Assembly (NCBI GenBank): GCA_024399065.1
Contig: JAKSIB010000020.1
Location: 1-60,240 of the forward strand
DNA: 60,240 nt
Reading direction: 5' to 3'
From: Fibrobacter sp.
GTDB taxonomy: Bacteria > Fibrobacterota > Fibrobacteria > Fibrobacterales > Fibrobacteraceae
Shown one piece after another: positions 17,872-27,174 of this stretch. The translations under genes were made by a program, and so were the position numbers. The notes beneath the pieces were generated by a model, which made no database searches, was not told the origin of the DNA, and worked only from the letters and a program-made list of their open reading frames with translations. Every line of letters starts with the position of its first letter. Positions within the stretch are counted from its first letter, which is position 1.

Positions 17872-18021
17872 GTTCTGTAACGTCCTGTCTTTTCTTCTGT
17901 TAAAATTTAAAAATAATCCCTATTTATCCCAACAAACTTTGACTTTTTAAAGACCTTATTCTCCCGACTCTTTTGGATTTTTTTATTTTTGGCTCGTTAC
18001 TAGAAATCTAGAGGTGTTTTT

Positions 18022-18486
18022 ATGTTAGATTTTCTCGCCAACAACTGGCCCTATCTCGTTGCAATCGTTTTGATTGTCATTGTCATTTTTGCCATACGTG
18101 GTGTCCGCAAGGCCCTCAAGGAAGGCGGTGGCGCATTCAGTCTTGAAACCATCAAGAAGACCACCGAGCCCAACTTCGCAGCCCTCAAGCAGAAGTCCCA
18201 GGCTCTCTTGGCCGACGCAGATATGATTTGCGAAGTCAAGGAAGGCAGCAACTACGTTATTCCCAGCAAGGAAGACCTGAAGCTCTTCCGCACCGCCATC
18301 AAGCAGAAGTACAAGCTGGCCATGTTCCTGGTTCCGGGTACAAACAAGGTTGTGTACTTCTTCTGCAAGACCGACGCAGGTGTCAAGCGCCGTATCGAAA
18401 ACCTGGTGATCAACCAGAAGTTCCGTGACGGCAAGAAGCCCTACGTTGATGTTGCTACCGGCGAAAAGCTGAAGTTCCCGCGTTAA
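18022..18486 (+). CDS. Small membrane-anchored protein of unknown function
   Basis: A 154-residue protein with an N-terminal membrane segment (about residues 9-26, WPYLVAIVLIVIVIFAIRG) and a soluble basic domain (about 45-154) that begins TTEPNFAALKQKSQALLADADMI and ends in DVATGEKLKFPR. No family was recognised. A CTAGA/TCTAG inverted repeat overlaps the region just upstream of the ATG. A terminator follows at 18536, so the gene is probably transcribed alone. Confidence 0.75.
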   Translation: MLDFLANNWPYLVAIVLIVIVIFAIRGVRKALKEGGGAFSLETIKKTTEPNFAALKQKSQALLADADMICEVKEGSNYVIPSKEDLKLFRTAIKQKYKLAMFLVPGTNKVVYFFCKTDAGVKRRIENLVINQKFRDGKKPYVDVATGEKLKFPR

Positions 18487-18535
18487 TAGGTCAAGCGGAA
18501 TATTGAAAGTTTAAAAGACTTTCGCAAAAAAAATT

Positions 18536-18560
18536 GCGCGATGAAAGTCGCGCTTTTTTT
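18536..18560 (+). terminator. Rho-independent terminator
   Basis: GCGCGA / TCGCGC stem with a TGAAAG loop, followed by seven T's. Confidence 0.88.
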
Positions 18561-18589
18561 ATGAGTCACAAACAAAAGAATTGGTGTAA

Positions 18590-21262
18590 ATGTCCAGAAC
18601 CTACAAAGACCTTGCCATAGCCGAAGAAGAGAGCAAGCTCGAAGCAGCCCTCCAGGAATCCAGGAACTTGCTGGTGGAAGCCCCCACAGGCTCCGGTAAG
18701 TCCTTGTTCATTCCCTGGTTCTTGAGCAAGCATTGTGAAGGTCGCGTTGTTGTTTTGCAGCCTAGACGCATTGCCGCCTTGGCACTGGCACAGTACTCTG
18801 CAAAGTTGCATAACGAGCCCTGCGGCAAGACTATCGGCTACCAGTTCAGGCAGGACACTTGCAAAAGTGCATCTACCAAAATTTTGTTTCAGACTTACGG
18901 CAACTTTTTGCAGGAACTGCTCCACGGAAAAATGGATGCGGACTGGGTAGTGTTCGACGAATACCACGAACGCAAGGCCGACATGGACTTGCTGTTCAGC
19001 TACTTATTGAGGCTCCAGGCTACAGGTTCCAGGGATCAGGTATCAAGCGACAGGACCGAAGGCAAATCCAAAAATACTCCGCAGGCAAAGAATGCGCCGC
19101 GTGTGGCGGTGATGTCCGCAAAGCTGAATCGAGAAGAAATGGAATCCGCTCTTGGTGTAAAGTGCCTGGAGCTAGGCCATCCCCTTTATCCGGTTCAAAT
19201 TATCAACCAGAATCCCATGGCAGGAAACACACAGGAAGCGGAAGTCATTCGCGCCTTGCGTACGCTGTACATGAACGGAATTTGGAAGACCACCTTGGTG
19301 TTCCTTCCGGGCAAGGGCGAAATCGCCAAGTGCCACAGTGCCGCAGAAGAAGCCTTGGGAAAAGTTGCGGAATACCTGGATTTGTTTGGCGGACAAGACC
19401 GCGAAACCCAAGACAGAATTTTCGAAGAAACTGATTCTCCGCGAGTCATCTTCACCACAAATATCGCAGAAACTTCCATCACCGTTCCTAACGTCAGCGG
19501 CGTGGTGGATAGCGGCGTGGAACGCGTCAGTGAATACGACGACAGCGAAAAGGTAAACGTTCTTAGAACAGCGGCGATTTCTATGCAAAACGCCATCCAG
19601 CGCTCCGGACGTTCAGGCCGCACGCAGAATGGTTGCGCCATTCGCCTGTGGAGCGAAGACGCAGAAAAGCGCATGCCCAAGGGAATCGTTCCCGAGATCA
19701 CACAAATCGAGCCCTCGGAATTTCTGTTACAGAAGGCCGCTCTGGAAAAGAGGCTGCAGGCACCAGGGGCCAGGTCCGAGGCCGCAGAAAGCAACGTCGA
19801 CAATAGCAAATTAGTTTTGCCCACACCGCTGCCCGCCAACCGCGAGCAGACAGCAACAAAGTTGTTGCAAGATTTCGGCATGATTGTGGACGGCAAAATT
19901 ACAGAACTGGGCCTCAAGGCAATCCAGTCTCCCATCGGCGATGTTTCCCTTGCTTTGATTCTCGCTTCCGCAAAACGCGCCGAGGACTTGTCTGACTTGA
20001 TGCTCGCCGCCATGGCATGGATTCACTCCGGAACAGAAACGGTGCAGAAGTCCAAGGTTCCTTTGAACCTTTTGACTTTGGCCCACGATACTCTTTCTAA
20101 GAACATGAACGTACCACGAGAAGTTTCCTTGACGCTCCGTCAGCTGATGGAATACAGAAAGGAAATTTTTGGAAACGCCGGTGCCGCAAGTTCCACCACA
20201 AGCGCCGTGCAGGTTTCATCAGCAAGTTCCGCACAGGACCTAAGCATCGTAAAGACTTTGCTTAAGGCCTTCCCCGACCGTTTGGCTACGCCCACTGGGG
20301 ACGTATACAAATTGCCGAACCAGAACATCATTCGCTTGCAGGTTGCCGAGGCTCCTCACGCACTTCTAGCCATGTCTATGCTGCGCACCGGAGGCGGGAG
20401 CAAGTCTGAACTCCGCGTGAACCTTTATGTTCCCGTGGCCAAGGAACTTCTCGTTACCGCAGAAGCGAAAATCAGTTATGAACTGCTGTGGCGCAGCGGC
20501 CAGGAGCGTTTCATCGGAGTGGAAATTCAGAACGACGCAGATGGCCGCGAGCTGAGTCGCAAGGAAATCCTCCCTCAGGAAGCCTCCCCCAAGGTTCTCG
20601 CTTCCCTCAAGGAACTTACCGTAGACGCCTGGCGCGAAAAGCTGGAAAAAGAAAACTGGACCGGGCGCTACCTGACGGAAACTCTGCAGACGCTTCTCGT
20701 CAAGATGCGCCTCGCCGCACAGTTCTATCCGGAATACGGCCTGCCGGAATTCAACGAAGAAGACATGGAACTGATTTTCGACGAATTCGCAAGCGGAATC
20801 TTTTTGCTTCGCGACTTGAACGAAGACCGCTACCGCGCCATCATCGAAGACTACTTCGGCAAGGGAATGTTGCAATGGCTGAACAAGACCTTCCCCGACC
20901 ACTTTGTATTGCCCAACGGCAAGCGTGCAAAATACAGCTACCAGCAAGTTGAAGCCTCCGAGCCCACCACAAACAGCAATCTCATCACCCAAAGCGCAGA
21001 CGGCATACTCATTGAAATTTCCGCCCGCATCGAAGACTTTATGCAGGTGGATCGCGCCTCCGGAAAAGCATCGCCAATTACAGGCGAGCATTGGATTGCT
21101 GATAAAAAACTGCGAGTCCGTTACGACGTTCTGGCGCCCAATTTCCGCAGTATGCAAAAGACTTGGGACCTCACAGGATTCTGGAAGAACACCTATCCTG
21201 AATTACGTAAGGAACTGAGAGGAAGATACCCCAAGCACCCATGGCCCGAGGCTGTTATCTAG
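18590..21262 (+). CDS. hrpB: HrpB-type DEAH-box ATP-dependent helicase
   Basis: An 890-residue helicase. Walker A is APTGSGKS (residues 31-38), motif II is DEYH (123-126) in VFDEYHERKADMDLL, motif III is modified to SAKLN, and TNIAETSITVPNVSGVVDSG and QRSGRSGR give motifs V and VI. The C-terminal part has the HrpB-specific region ending in YPKHPWPEAVI. It probably unwinds RNA or DNA in the cytoplasm; the bacterial role is poorly defined. At about 890 residues it is somewhat long for the family. Two inserts at residues 141-157 and 388-399 are encoded by AGGNNNN heptamer arrays (19010-19058 and 19751-19785). Confidence 0.95.
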   Translation: MSRTYKDLAIAEEESKLEAALQESRNLLVEAPTGSGKSLFIPWFLSKHCEGRVVVLQPRRIAALALAQYSAKLHNEPCGKTIGYQFRQDTCKSASTKILFQTYGNFLQELLHGKMDADWVVFDEYHERKADMDLLFSYLLRLQATGSRDQVSSDRTEGKSKNTPQAKNAPRVAVMSAKLNREEMESALGVKCLELGHPLYPVQIINQNPMAGNTQEAEVIRALRTLYMNGIWKTTLVFLPGKGEIAKCHSAAEEALGKVAEYLDLFGGQDRETQDRIFEETDSPRVIFTTNIAETSITVPNVSGVVDSGVERVSEYDDSEKVNVLRTAAISMQNAIQRSGRSGRTQNGCAIRLWSEDAEKRMPKGIVPEITQIEPSEFLLQKAALEKRLQAPGARSEAAESNVDNSKLVLPTPLPANREQTATKLLQDFGMIVDGKITELGLKAIQSPIGDVSLALILASAKRAEDLSDLMLAAMAWIHSGTETVQKSKVPLNLLTLAHDTLSKNMNVPREVSLTLRQLMEYRKEIFGNAGAASSTTSAVQVSSASSAQDLSIVKTLLKAFPDRLATPTGDVYKLPNQNIIRLQVAEAPHALLAMSMLRTGGGSKSELRVNLYVPVAKELLVTAEAKISYELLWRSGQERFIGVEIQNDADGRELSRKEILPQEASPKVLASLKELTVDAWREKLEKENWTGRYLTETLQTLLVKMRLAAQFYPEYGLPEFNEEDMELIFDEFASGIFLLRDLNEDRYRAIIEDYFGKGMLQWLNKTFPDHFVLPNGKRAKYSYQQVEASEPTTNSNLITQSADGILIEISARIEDFMQVDRASGKASPITGEHWIADKKLRVRYDVLAPNFRSMQKTWDLTGFWKNTYPELRKELRGRYPKHPWPEAVI
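19010..19058 (+). repeat. Heptanucleotide array inside hrpB (first)
   Basis: Seven consecutive 7-base units (AGGCTCC, then AGGCTAC, AGGTTCC and relatives) lie within the reading frame, between helicase motifs II and III. The total insert keeps the frame open and codes a non-conserved polar loop (RLQATGSRDQVSSDR). Confidence 0.82.
19751..19785 (+). repeat. Heptanucleotide array inside hrpB (second)
   Basis: Five 7-base units (AGGCTGC, AGGCACC, AGGGGCC, AGGTCCG, AGGCCGC) lie in frame in the linker before the winged-helix-like region, coding RLQAPGARSEAA. Confidence 0.78.
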
Positions 21263-21270
21263 CGGGACAT

Positions 21271-22671
21271 TTACGGATTAACTTTGTACACGACCAAAGT
21301 CTTGCTGTATTCGAATCCTACAACCAGCAGCGCAGAGTGCTTCACCGGGCTTTTTTCAGAAGGAATAAACAGGATTCCCTCGGGGCCACGGTGGTTAGAA
21401 TCCATAATATACTGTATCAACTTCGGCGACTTAAATTTCGTCGCATCGAAAACAGCAATGGCGCCAGCACGTTCCAAGCCGACAAAAACAAGGCGTTTGC
21501 CATTGACCATACCGTAGGTTACATTTTCCGGCTCACAGCCCTTATCGTCACTACGTGTATCAATTTTCTTTTTGCCCTTCTTGGAATTCCAGTTAAAATA
21601 TTCCGGAGTAAACTTCGCAGCGGCCTGTTCCAAGGCGTCCCCCGAGTCCCAAATCAGTTCACCAGACATTCCGTCAAAAATACTTATGGAACGAGATCCA
21701 TATGAAACCTTGCAACCCTTGACTCCTTCGCAAGGATTTTTTCTGGCATAAGATTTCCATGCCGCAGGATTTTCCAGGCTTTCGCCTTCGTTGGCAGTAA
21801 TCACAAAATTATCCTGTCCAACAGAGAAAACCTTGATGCCATCAGGTTGACGCAAGCCTCGCATGTTCTCGCTCTTGATATTGATGCGACCATCCTTCAC
21901 AGCATCTAGGCCAAACCCAGGCTTAGAATGATCCACATATCCCAAATCAAAAATGGTGTCAATTCTTGCGGCTTCAATATCTACGCGGGCCAGGGCATTA
22001 TTTTCTTGCAGGCTTACCCAGGCGTACTTGGAATCTTCGGAAACGGAAATATATTCAGGTTCCACCGAAGCATCGTCAAATTCAAGAACTGAAATTTTCG
22101 GGGCGAAGTTAGTCCCAGACTTTGCAAAATCAGAGCCTAGCTCCAAAATTGCCACACTGCCCTTGGGATCGACTTTACCATCTTCGCTAGGTTCGCCTTC
22201 ACAGGCAACCAGCAAGCGTTTTCCATCGGGAGTGAAGGTGATCATGTCGGGATGATGCCCAATCTTGTATGTGGCGACCTTGCTCAATGCAGAACCTTCG
22301 AACTTCAAAATTTCAACAAAACCTTCTGCGTGGGCGGGTTTTGACAAAAGGCTCACAGCCACAAAGTTATCAAAAACAGTTACGCTGGTGGCTTCACCTT
22401 CCAAGTTAAACTCGGATTCCTTTTCAAGTTTACCCTGGTCATCAATTTTGACAATTTCAAGAACATCACCTTCGCCCACCACAAACAAGCGCTGGGCTTC
22501 GGGCATGTAAGCCGCAATTTCTGCAGTCTTCAAATTTACAGAAGACACCGGAACAAAAAATGGATCAACATGCACATTCTGAGACTTCGCCACACCTTGT
22601 GCAAAGGCGCCAGCAGACATTAGAACGGCAAAAGTCACCGCAAAAACAACACGCACGTTCCACCCCTTCAT
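21271..22671 (-). CDS. Secreted beta-propeller protein (choice-of-anchor I type)
   Basis: A 466-residue protein with a signal peptide (about 1-25, ending GAFA). The rest is a repeated beta-propeller fold resembling the 'choice-of-anchor I' family: SVTVFDNFVAVSLL, MITFTPDGKRLLVACEGEPSED, DNFVITANEGE and EGILFIPSEKSP. That family is found as extracellular or periplasmic proteins next to phosphatase-like enzymes, with no proven role. It is the last gene of the minus-strand series beginning with gatC; 8 bases separate it from the gene before. Confidence 0.82.
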   Translation of the reverse strand: MKGWNVRVVFAVTFAVLMSAGAFAQGVAKSQNVHVDPFFVPVSSVNLKTAEIAAYMPEAQRLFVVGEGDVLEIVKIDDQGKLEKESEFNLEGEATSVTVFDNFVAVSLLSKPAHAEGFVEILKFEGSALSKVATYKIGHHPDMITFTPDGKRLLVACEGEPSEDGKVDPKGSVAILELGSDFAKSGTNFAPKISVLEFDDASVEPEYISVSEDSKYAWVSLQENNALARVDIEAARIDTIFDLGYVDHSKPGFGLDAVKDGRINIKSENMRGLRQPDGIKVFSVGQDNFVITANEGESLENPAAWKSYARKNPCEGVKGCKVSYGSRSISIFDGMSGELIWDSGDALEQAAAKFTPEYFNWNSKKGKKKIDTRSDDKGCEPENVTYGMVNGKRLVFVGLERAGAIAVFDATKFKSPKLIQYIMDSNHRGPEGILFIPSEKSPVKHSALLVVGFEYSKTLVVYKVNP

Positions 22672-22679
22672 AGCAAAAA

Positions 22680-23168
22680 TTACTTTCCACCAGTGCCGAA
22701 AATAAGCCAGAAAATCAGCATACCGATGCCGACGCCACCAATGAAGGATGTGGTCACCAAGGAAGAACCCGCCTTCTTGGCTTCATCCACTTCTTCCTTC
22801 TTCTTTTCGTTAACACCAATAGAAACACCCAAGGCCTGAGCACAAAGGGCATTATCCTTCTTGATGGTTTCGTAGCTCTGTTCCCAGTTGGCGGACTTTG
22901 CCTGTTCCACTTCCAGAGCCTTGCGGAGGGAATCCTTATCGGCAGAGCAACTTTCAGACTGGGCGGCCATGACGCTATCGCGAACGGCAATTTCTTCCTT
23001 CAGTTCATTTTCCACAGACGGAGCGGCAGTTTCGGCGGAAGAAACCTCTACGCCGGTTTCAGCAGCACCTTCAGCGGGTGCGGCAACTACAGCGGTTGCG
23101 GAGGCCGCTTCCTGAGCAGAAGAAAAAGTTGCAGCCAATACGCAAGTCAAAAGAATCTTCTTCAGCAT
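22680..23168 (-). CDS. Envelope protein with signal peptide and C-terminal membrane helix
   Basis: A 162-residue protein. The N-terminal signal peptide (about 1-18) is followed by an Ala/Glu-rich low-complexity stretch (20-60), a helical coiled-coil-like part with two cysteines (about 70-115), and a C-terminal membrane helix (about 140-158, FIGGVGIGMLIFWLIF). No family was recognised. It lies 9 bases downstream of the PfkB kinase gene and is probably translated from the same message. Confidence 0.75.
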   Translation of the reverse strand: MLKKILLTCVLAATFSSAQEAASATAVVAAPAEGAAETGVEVSSAETAAPSVENELKEEIAVRDSVMAAQSESCSADKDSLRKALEVEQAKSANWEQSYETIKKDNALCAQALGVSIGVNEKKKEEVDEAKKAGSSLVTTSFIGGVGIGMLIFWLIFGTGGK

Positions 23169-23177
23169 TTTTACTCC

Positions 23178-24137
23178 TTACATCTGAGCCTTGATGCGAG
23201 CCCAGCCTTCCTCCGGAATCTGGGCACCCATCACCTGCACCACTTCGTTGGAAACAACGCTACCTAAGTTGCCGGCACGTTCCATGTCCCAACCGTTCAT
23301 ATAACCGTAAATGAATCCCGATGCCCAAAGGTCGCCGGCGCCAGTGGTGTCGATTGCCTTGGCAGGGCCAGCCTGCACGCGGGTCACCTTGCCATCCTTA
23401 GCGATCAAGGCGCCACGCTTACCAATCTTCACCACAGCCACCTTGGCCTTCTTGGCGAGAACATCCAGCGCAGCTTCTTCCTTAACGCCTGCGTAGGCGA
23501 AAGCTTCGTCTTCATTTGCAATGATGATATCGATCATCTTGTTTTCAAACAATTCATCAAAAGTCTTGCGGCAAGCGTCCACCACACCGAAGGAGCTGAA
23601 GTCCAAAGCGGTTTCTACGCCCAAAGAGCGAGCCAAGGTAAAGGATTTCTTGAAGCAATCAGCGTTGAATGCGCGGTAGCCTTCTGCATAAAGCAGGGAA
23701 ACGTCGTCAAACAAAGCCGGAACAAAGTCTTCGGAAACCAGGAAATCGGAAGCACCAAGGAAAGTCCACATGGAACGCTGAGCATCCGGGGTAACGGCGC
23801 TAAAGACGCAACCGGTAGCCACGTCGGAAATACCCATCTTGGATTCCACACCGGAGTTCTTCAGATGATTCTGGAACAGGTCGCCCAACTCGTCCTTGGC
23901 CACCTTGCTGATGAAAGCGGCACGGCCACCCAGCTTTGCAACGCCCACCATGGTATTGCAGGTAGAGCCACCCGGCACGCGGATCGGCTTTTCAAGACTG
24001 CCCAGAAACTTTTCCATCTGGGGCCAATCCACCATGTTCATGCCGCCCTTCTGAACGCCCTGTGCTGCGATCCATTCATCGCTCACGTTTGCCAAAACAT
24101 CGACCAGGGCAGCGCCCATACCGAGAACTTTCTTCAT
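23178..24137 (-). CDS. PfkB-family carbohydrate/nucleoside kinase
   Basis: A 319-residue ribokinase-fold sugar or nucleoside kinase. The N-terminal signature is PGGSTCNTMVGVAKLGG (about residue 55), the C-terminal catalytic motif DTTGAGDLWASGFIYG (about 263-278, catalytic Asp in GAGD). The layout is closest to adenosine-kinase-like PfkB proteins, which also have the N-terminal VDVLANV and SLLYAEGYRAF elements, but the substrate cannot be decided by eye. Its ATG overlaps the rhomboid stop (TAATG), so translation is coupled; GGAGG sits in the rhomboid's last codons. Confidence 0.9.
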   Translation of the reverse strand: MKKVLGMGAALVDVLANVSDEWIAAQGVQKGGMNMVDWPQMEKFLGSLEKPIRVPGGSTCNTMVGVAKLGGRAAFISKVAKDELGDLFQNHLKNSGVESKMGISDVATGCVFSAVTPDAQRSMWTFLGASDFLVSEDFVPALFDDVSLLYAEGYRAFNADCFKKSFTLARSLGVETALDFSSFGVVDACRKTFDELFENKMIDIIIANEDEAFAYAGVKEEAALDVLAKKAKVAVVKIGKRGALIAKDGKVTRVQAGPAKAIDTTGAGDLWASGFIYGYMNGWDMERAGNLGSVVSNEVVQVMGAQIPEEGWARIKAQM

Positions 24138-25051
24138 TACATTCCTCCGCGACGGCGACGAATTCTATCGCCCGCTTTCAACAAGAATTGACGTTCAGAA
24201 TCAGACAAGGACTGGATACCGTCCCTGTTGACTTTCTTTAAAATTTCATCCATACGTTTTTCTTCATCAACGTAGAATACCTCGCCTTCGAGAACTTCAG
24301 GTTCCTTGGCATCGCCGGCATCACTAGAATCCTGAGACTTTTCGCTAGAACGGCCACCATCGTTCATCTTGAACTTAGGACCGCGAGCACGGTCAACGCC
24401 TTCACGGGCCTTGCTCAAGAAGCCATCCAGGCCGCCATTGAAGAAGTACATATAAAGGAATCCGCCCACAACGCCGCCCAAGTGAGCGAGATGAGCAATG
24501 CCATCGCCGGAAGGAGCCATAAACACGTCAATGGCAACCATGACCCACATGGCGTACTTAATTCTCATGGGGAAAAACATGAACATCAAGATCACGCGAT
24601 TCGGGAAGAACTTGTAGTAGGCAACGAAGACACCCATCAAGGCACCGGAAGCACCGATAATCGGATTGTTGCTCAAGCCGAGAATGCACATGACCAAGCT
24701 GAACACCGCAGCGAAAACACCGCAGAATAAGTACATGGCGGTAAAGTGCTTTGTACCCATCCAGTCAGCCACTTCGCTACCGAACATCCAAAGCATCATC
24801 ATGTTAAACAAGAAATGCCAGAAATCCACATGAACGAACATGTAGGTTCCGTAACGCCAAATCTGCAGAGGATCCGTCGGGAAGAAAGCACCAAAGAAAG
24901 TGATATATTCACGAAGGTTGGCGTAACCGTAACCAGGCAAATTCAAGTGGAAGCCAAGGATTCCACCCACAAAAAAAGCAAGGCCAAAAACCACGGCGTT
25001 GATAATCAGCAACACACGGAGGGGCTTCGGCAAAAATCTAAAAGGTCTCAT
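24137..25051 (-). CDS. Rhomboid-family intramembrane serine protease
   Basis: A 304-residue protein with six predicted membrane helices. The catalytic serine lies in GASGALMGV (GxSG, about residue 130) and the histidine in HLAHLGGVVGG (about 180); the family's HVDFWHFLFNMMMLWMFG loop/helix is also clear. It cleaves membrane-protein substrates within the bilayer. The C-terminal 90 residues are a charged cytoplasmic tail containing a repeated DRAR/Ser-Glu-Lys pattern. The gene overlaps coaD by one base and pfkB by one base, so it is tightly coupled. Substrates are unknown. Confidence 0.92.
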   Translation of the reverse strand: MRPFRFLPKPLRVLLIINAVVFGLAFFVGGILGFHLNLPGYGYANLREYITFFGAFFPTDPLQIWRYGTYMFVHVDFWHFLFNMMMLWMFGSEVADWMGTKHFTAMYLFCGVFAAVFSLVMCILGLSNNPIIGASGALMGVFVAYYKFFPNRVILMFMFFPMRIKYAMWVMVAIDVFMAPSGDGIAHLAHLGGVVGGFLYMYFFNGGLDGFLSKAREGVDRARGPKFKMNDGGRSSEKSQDSSDAGDAKEPEVLEGEVFYVDEEKRMDEILKKVNRDGIQSLSDSERQFLLKAGDRIRRRRGGM

Positions 25052-25584
25052 TACTTGGGGCCTCCAAATTCAACAACCATCGGCAAAATTTCTGCAGGGA
25101 CATACTTGGCAAGTTTCTTGCGACCTGCCGCAGTCTTTGCAATGCCGCACTTCAACAACTCGCGAACCACAGTGCTGCTCACTGCCAGATGTTCAGGGGC
25201 AGAAGCCAGGTACACCGATTCGCATTCAGGATACAAAGTCTTGTTATTCCAACCTACAGAAAGTTCGTAGTCCATGTCAGAACCGTTGCGAACGCCGCGT
25301 ACCAAATAGCGGGCGCCAACCTTCTGCATAAATTCAACCGTCAAACCGGAAAATTCAGCAACCTTAACGTTACGAAGATTCTTGCAAGACTTGCGGATAA
25401 AATCAATACGGTTTTTCAAAGAGAACAGACAACTCTTGGAAGCGTTCACCGCCACCAAGATCCAAAGTTCATCAAACATGGCTGCGGCGCGTTTTGCAAT
25501 ATCCAGGTGACCCTCAGTAAAGGGATCGAAAGAGCCCGCAAACACAGCAATCTTGGAAGCGTTGATTTTCTTCTTAGAATTCAT
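25051..25584 (-). CDS. coaD: Phosphopantetheine adenylyltransferase
   Basis: A 177-residue nucleotidyltransferase. The motif FAGSFDPFTEGHLDIAKRA contains the T/HxGH-type site. VRGVRNGSDMDYELSV is the CoaD signature, and SSTVVRELL supplies the ISSTxVR element. It transfers AMP from ATP to 4'-phosphopantetheine in coenzyme A synthesis. About 10 N-terminal residues (MNSKKKINAS) precede the usual start. It lies between rsmD and the rhomboid gene; the rsmD-coaD pairing is common in bacteria. Confidence 0.96.
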   Translation of the reverse strand: MNSKKKINASKIAVFAGSFDPFTEGHLDIAKRAAAMFDELWILVAVNASKSCLFSLKNRIDFIRKSCKNLRNVKVAEFSGLTVEFMQKVGARYLVRGVRNGSDMDYELSVGWNNKTLYPECESVYLASAPEHLAVSSTVVRELLKCGIAKTAAGRKKLAKYVPAEILPMVVEFGGPK

Positions 25585-25593
25585 ATCTGTAAA

Positions 25594-26148
25594 CTACAAA
25601 ACCTTACGATAGATAAGCAAGGAGGATTCGCCGTACTTCCTGATTTTCAACAGGTCCTCAGCTTCGGCTTCCTTGGCCCATGCCGGCAGATTCTTGGTAG
25701 GAGCCTCAAATACGGCAACACCACCAGGGTTCAGCCAATCCCAAAAATTACGCAAGTCCGGGTAAGCCATATCCTTGAAAGGAGGATCTGCATAAATCAG
25801 GTCGAAGCCTTCATCCTTGCAAAGAGCATCCTTGGACAAAGTCAAGACGCTGGTTTCTAACAAATTAAGTTTTGATTCCAGGGACAACGCCTTGTAGGCC
25901 TGCAGCACAAGCTTTGCCTGAACCTTGGCCATTTCAACAGCGGTAACAGAAGCGGCACCGCGGCTCAAAGCCTCGATGCCCATGATTCCCGTGCCGGCAA
26001 AAAGATCCAGCACACGGAAATTTTCCACACCCTGAAGAATATTGAATAGAGCTTCCCTGGTACGAGACGCAGTGGGCCTCGTCTTCGAAGTATCAGGAGA
26101 AGGTACGTTCCTCCCCCTCATGCTGCCGCCGGTAATACGAATGGACAT
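25594..26148 (-). CDS. rsmD: 16S rRNA (guanine-966-N2)-methyltransferase
   Basis: A 184-residue SAM-dependent methyltransferase. It opens MSIRITGGSMRGRNVPSP, has the SAM site VLDLFAGTGIMGIEALSRGA, and the catalytic motif ADPPFKD (N/DPPY/F type). It methylates G966 in 16S rRNA. I chose the ATG at 26148, not the TTG three codons earlier, because it gives the standard RITGG opening and leaves a 12-base gap after the pilN/O-like gene. It is followed by coaD. Confidence 0.95.
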   Translation of the reverse strand: MSIRITGGSMRGRNVPSPDTSKTRPTASRTREALFNILQGVENFRVLDLFAGTGIMGIEALSRGAASVTAVEMAKVQAKLVLQAYKALSLESKLNLLETSVLTLSKDALCKDEGFDLIYADPPFKDMAYPDLRNFWDWLNPGGVAVFEAPTKNLPAWAKEAEAEDLLKIRKYGESSLLIYRKVL

Positions 26149-26160
26149 GGAGCCCAACGA

Positions 26161-27174
26161 TTACGGAACGACGTACATTTCGAAACGGATGGTAGAAACC
26201 AAGTCTCTCTTGGCCTGCTTCATTTCAATGCTAGACACACCTACGCGGAGCGGAGAAGCTGCGTAAGCTGCAATGAAGTTCTGCAAATCGCTGAAGTCTG
26301 CCGGAGAAGTAGAATTGAAGGCATAGCGCTTGTAAACGCCGAAGTCTTCAATCTGCGGCTTATCCAAGCCACCCAGTTGAACCTTGTTTGCACCAGCCAA
26401 AGTCTTCAAAGCCTTGATTTCTGCAGACACGTCAGCAGAGGTAACAAAGCTTGCCACAGACTTCAAGTTCACGTTGTTCACGTTGTACTGGCCGAATGCG
26501 GTAATATCTGTTGCAGGAGCGTTTTCCGGCAGAGGCGGAGTCTGGAAGTTGGTACTTACAGACTTAATGCGTTCCAGGAAGCTACGCTGGGAATTCGGAT
26601 TCAAGGACACGCCACGAACGTAGAAGTAGTTGGGAGCCTGGTAGATACAGTCAGAGAAGCCAACGTCGTCCGGAGTAGCAGTGTTCATGAATGCAATGAA
26701 CTGACCCAAGGATGCCTTCTGGTAAGACATTTTTTCCAGCGGCAGGTAGGAGTTGTAGTCCAAGCGCTTGTTGTTGAACAGAGCCTGCGGGTTGATTTCA
26801 CCAACGACCTGCTTGATGGTCATGGTTTCACGCTGACGCTGAATAACAGCTGCGTTATTTGCTTCAGCTTCCAAAGCACCACCAGCGGAGGTCTTCTGGC
26901 TTGCGCTCATGGCCAAGGCGGTACGGCTAGGATCTTCCGCACCAATCAAGGACAGGTACGGAGCGGGCAGCACACCTTGCAGTGCAGTCGGAACACCGAA
27001 TACACTAAGGAAGCAGCTAAAGCCAACAACAACGAAGAGAGCGGCCACAGCAATAGTGATAGCCTTCTTCTTGTTCTTCTTGTTCAAGTCGTCAAGACTG
27101 GTAACGTTAACCGGGGAAACGGTTTCAACAACGGTCAGTCGTTCGGCGGCTTCCATCAAATTCAAATGAATCAT
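26161..27174 (-). CDS. PilN/PilO-like type IV pilus assembly protein
   Basis: A 337-residue protein. It starts MIHLNLMEAAERL, resembling the PilN cytoplasmic tail that binds PilM. A single membrane helix (about residues 38-60, AITIAVAALFVVVGFSCFLSVFG) is followed by a periplasmic part of about 270 residues with PilO/GspM-like alpha/beta segments. Length suggests a PilN-PilO fusion or an enlarged PilN. Its ATG overlaps the pilM stop by four bases (ATGA), the usual arrangement of pilMN. No pilP or pilQ follows; rsmD does instead. Confidence in the pilus role is moderate and rests on pilM next door and pilB at 32364. Confidence 0.68.
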   Translation of the reverse strand: MIHLNLMEAAERLTVVETVSPVNVTSLDDLNKKNKKKAITIAVAALFVVVGFSCFLSVFGVPTALQGVLPAPYLSLIGAEDPSRTALAMSASQKTSAGGALEAEANNAAVIQRQRETMTIKQVVGEINPQALFNNKRLDYNSYLPLEKMSYQKASLGQFIAFMNTATPDDVGFSDCIYQAPNYFYVRGVSLNPNSQRSFLERIKSVSTNFQTPPLPENAPATDITAFGQYNVNNVNLKSVASFVTSADVSAEIKALKTLAGANKVQLGGLDKPQIEDFGVYKRYAFNSTSPADFSDLQNFIAAYAASPLRVGVSSIEMKQAKRDLVSTIRFEMYVVP

